A stretch of 64,000 bases of DNA from Bacteroidales bacterium (GTDB taxonomy: Bacteria; Bacteroidota; Bacteroidia; Bacteroidales; UBA4417). Of this stretch, positions 63,058-64,000 are shown in pieces; within the stretch, counting starts at the first letter, position 1; each line of letters starts with the position of its first letter. The notes beneath the pieces were generated by a model, which was not told the origin of the DNA, ran no database searches, and worked only from the letters and a program-made list of their open reading frames with translations. Where the stretch lies: contig JADJHD010000006.1 of assembly GCA_016707705.1 (NCBI GenBank), forward strand, positions 124,001 to 188,000, in the 5' to 3' direction. The translations under genes were made by a program, and so were the position numbers.

Positions 63058-63490
63058 ATCCGCTCAACTGAATAGGGCATCCCGACTTCAGTCGGGAAGC
63101 CTGCCCGCCTGAGGATTTACATTTTTTAAAAAATAATAGGTGCGGTCAGACGGGGTTACAGGTTTGAATCCTGTCAGAGTCACGAAGGACTGCCAACGGC
63201 AGCCTTTTAACAACTGAATAGGGCATCCCGACTTCAGTCGGGATGGTTACAGGTTTGAATCCTGTCAGAGTCACGAAGGACTGCCAACGGCAGTCCTTTT
63301 TTTATTTCCGCCTGACAGGTTTTCCAAACCTGTCAGGTTTATAAGATCATTTGTTGGATTAAATGCCAATTAACCGAATGGAGCATCCCGATATCATTCG
63401 GGTAGCCTGCCCGCCTGAGGATTTACATTTTTTAAAAAATAATAGGTGCGGTCAGGCAGAGTTTCAGGTATTAATCCTGTTAGAGTTAAG
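63058..63490 (+). repeat. Degenerate tandem copies of tRNA-Arg ends
   Basis: Three partial copies follow the tRNA. Each keeps a D-arm-like piece (CTCAACTGAATAGGGCAT at 63063-63080; CAACTGAATAGGGCAT near 63211; AACCGAATGGAGCAT near 63372) and a T-arm-to-3'-end piece (GGTTACAGGTTTGAATCCTG at 63154 and 63245; decayed at about 63460). The anticodon arm is replaced by CCCGACT-TC-AGTCGGG. Copies one and three also carry the same insert of about 50 bp (GCCTGCCCGCCTGAGGATTT ... ATTTTTTAAAAAAT). No acceptor 5' strand is present, so none is a functional tRNA. A CCTGACAGGTTT...AACCTGTCAGG hairpin lies at 63311-63337. Confidence 0.85.
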
Positions 63491-64000
63491 GGTACTCAAA
63501 TCTTTCCCGGACTCTTCAAGTTTTCTCAATCGTCTGTGGGAATTTTTCCAGTATTACCATAAGATGTGCAGGTCCCAATTCAACCTTGAACTCAAAATAT
63601 TACAATCGTTATTTAGAATGAGTCTGCTGAAATTGGCTCTTTTTGAAAGCTTTATTCTAAATAATTTGAATGGCCAGATTCATTATCACTTCCAGAAATA
63701 ATTTGGATGTAAAAAACCAGAGTCACTGTATTTCTTCATTATCAATTAATCCGGTAATTAGGTCATTAAATACATAAAAAGTGATTATTCTAATATGAAA
63801 TAATAATTGGCTAATGTCAACTAAATACATCTAATATAAGTAGTGCGTTCTTTTTTAGAATCAAAAGTTTCAAAACAGGAAGAATATCAGCCAAAAAAGT
63901 AGACATGTCGTAGACTATGTATTTGATAAATAATCAGCTAAAAAATTTGGCATATGAATTGAACAATTTTCACTGCTTATTTGTGACATTGATTTTGCTA
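63491..64000. other. AT-rich terminal region without recognised genes
   Basis: No coding frame with protein-like composition, RNA gene or mosaic repeat is visible in the last 500 bp. Confidence 0.5.

Noticed and set aside
63062..63273. Additional tRNA genes after tRNA-Arg
   Set aside because: The copies lack the 5' acceptor strand and have a hairpin with a two-base loop in place of the anticodon arm, so no cloverleaf can form.
63363..63701. 112-codon plus-strand frame
   Set aside because: Its first third lies in the degenerate tRNA-end repeats and the rest has no recognisable protein features.

Overview
The window looks like a chromosomal piece of a free-living member of the Bacteroidota, probably an uncultured Bacteroidales-type lineage. 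Five secreted proteins end in type IX secretion (T9SS) C-terminal sorting domains. DUF4295 follows rpmG and precedes ftsY and rimO. Promoter-like TAnnTTTG boxes occur, start sites have weak Shine-Dalgarno sequences, and a TonB receptor is followed by a surface beta-propeller lipoprotein. Most genes between 1.5 and 53 kb are on the minus strand; the last 10 kb is mainly plus-strand housekeeping.

Layout. 0-7 kb: the tail of a secreted lamin-tail/T9SS protein, a lipoprotein plus partner pair, and a large T9SS propeller protein. 7.1-8.6 kb: 1.5 kb of non-coding DNA holding two related blocks of a roughly 62-bp tandem repeat, the most unexplained structure here. 8.6-13.7 kb: a GH127/GH92 glycosidase operon diverging from an AraC-type regulator. 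15.1-16.2 kb: a broken REP-associated tyrosine transposase (RAYT) with a 28-bp palindrome and a 27-copy 15-bp minisatellite inside its coding region. 17.6-20.2 kb: a second, diverged copy of the lipoprotein/partner pair. 22.3-26.9 kb: an accessory region of small or decayed genes (NERD nuclease-like pseudogene, unknown secreted and membrane proteins, a decayed IS1182-family element), separated by short arrays of an 11-bp repeat and hairpins that recall integron attC sites. 27-28.5 kb: a rifampin ADP-ribosyltransferase (Arr) and small envelope proteins. 28.6-48.6 kb: glycan and cell-surface functions (GH43, beta-helix T9SS protein, ABC exporter, two six-hairpin glycosidases, GH29 fucosidase), with guaD, aat, a COG1313 radical SAM protein, a class III aminotransferase and a secreted deiminase-fold protein that seems to lack its catalytic residues. 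48.8-64 kb: SDR, XerD-type recombinase, rpmG-DUF4295, ftsY, rimO, a thioesterase, a cobalamin riboswitch controlling btuB-btuG-like genes, arfB, and a tRNA-Arg(ACG) followed by degenerate copies of its own ends.

How the genes fit together. The glycosidases (GH127, GH92, GH43, GH29 and two (alpha/alpha)6 enzymes) suggest breakdown of complex plant or algal glycans or glycoprotein glycans containing arabinose, mannose, xylose/arabinose and fucose. No SusC/SusD pair is present, so this is not a classical polysaccharide utilization locus. The riboswitch, receptor and propeller lipoprotein form a self-contained B12 acquisition operon.

A striking genome-wide feature is the recurring intergenic mosaic of short repeat modules: TTGTTAGTAGTTTAG units, GTTCGGGGTTC-type units, CTTTTGTCTTTTTC-type units, CACATCCTCACATCTC-type units, CCGCCAGCYGGCGGA palindromes and a CTTCGACAAGCTCAGTGTGA module. 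It fills gaps between genes at eight or more places, in both orientations. All assignments rest on reading the sequence and recalling family motifs; no database search was run.
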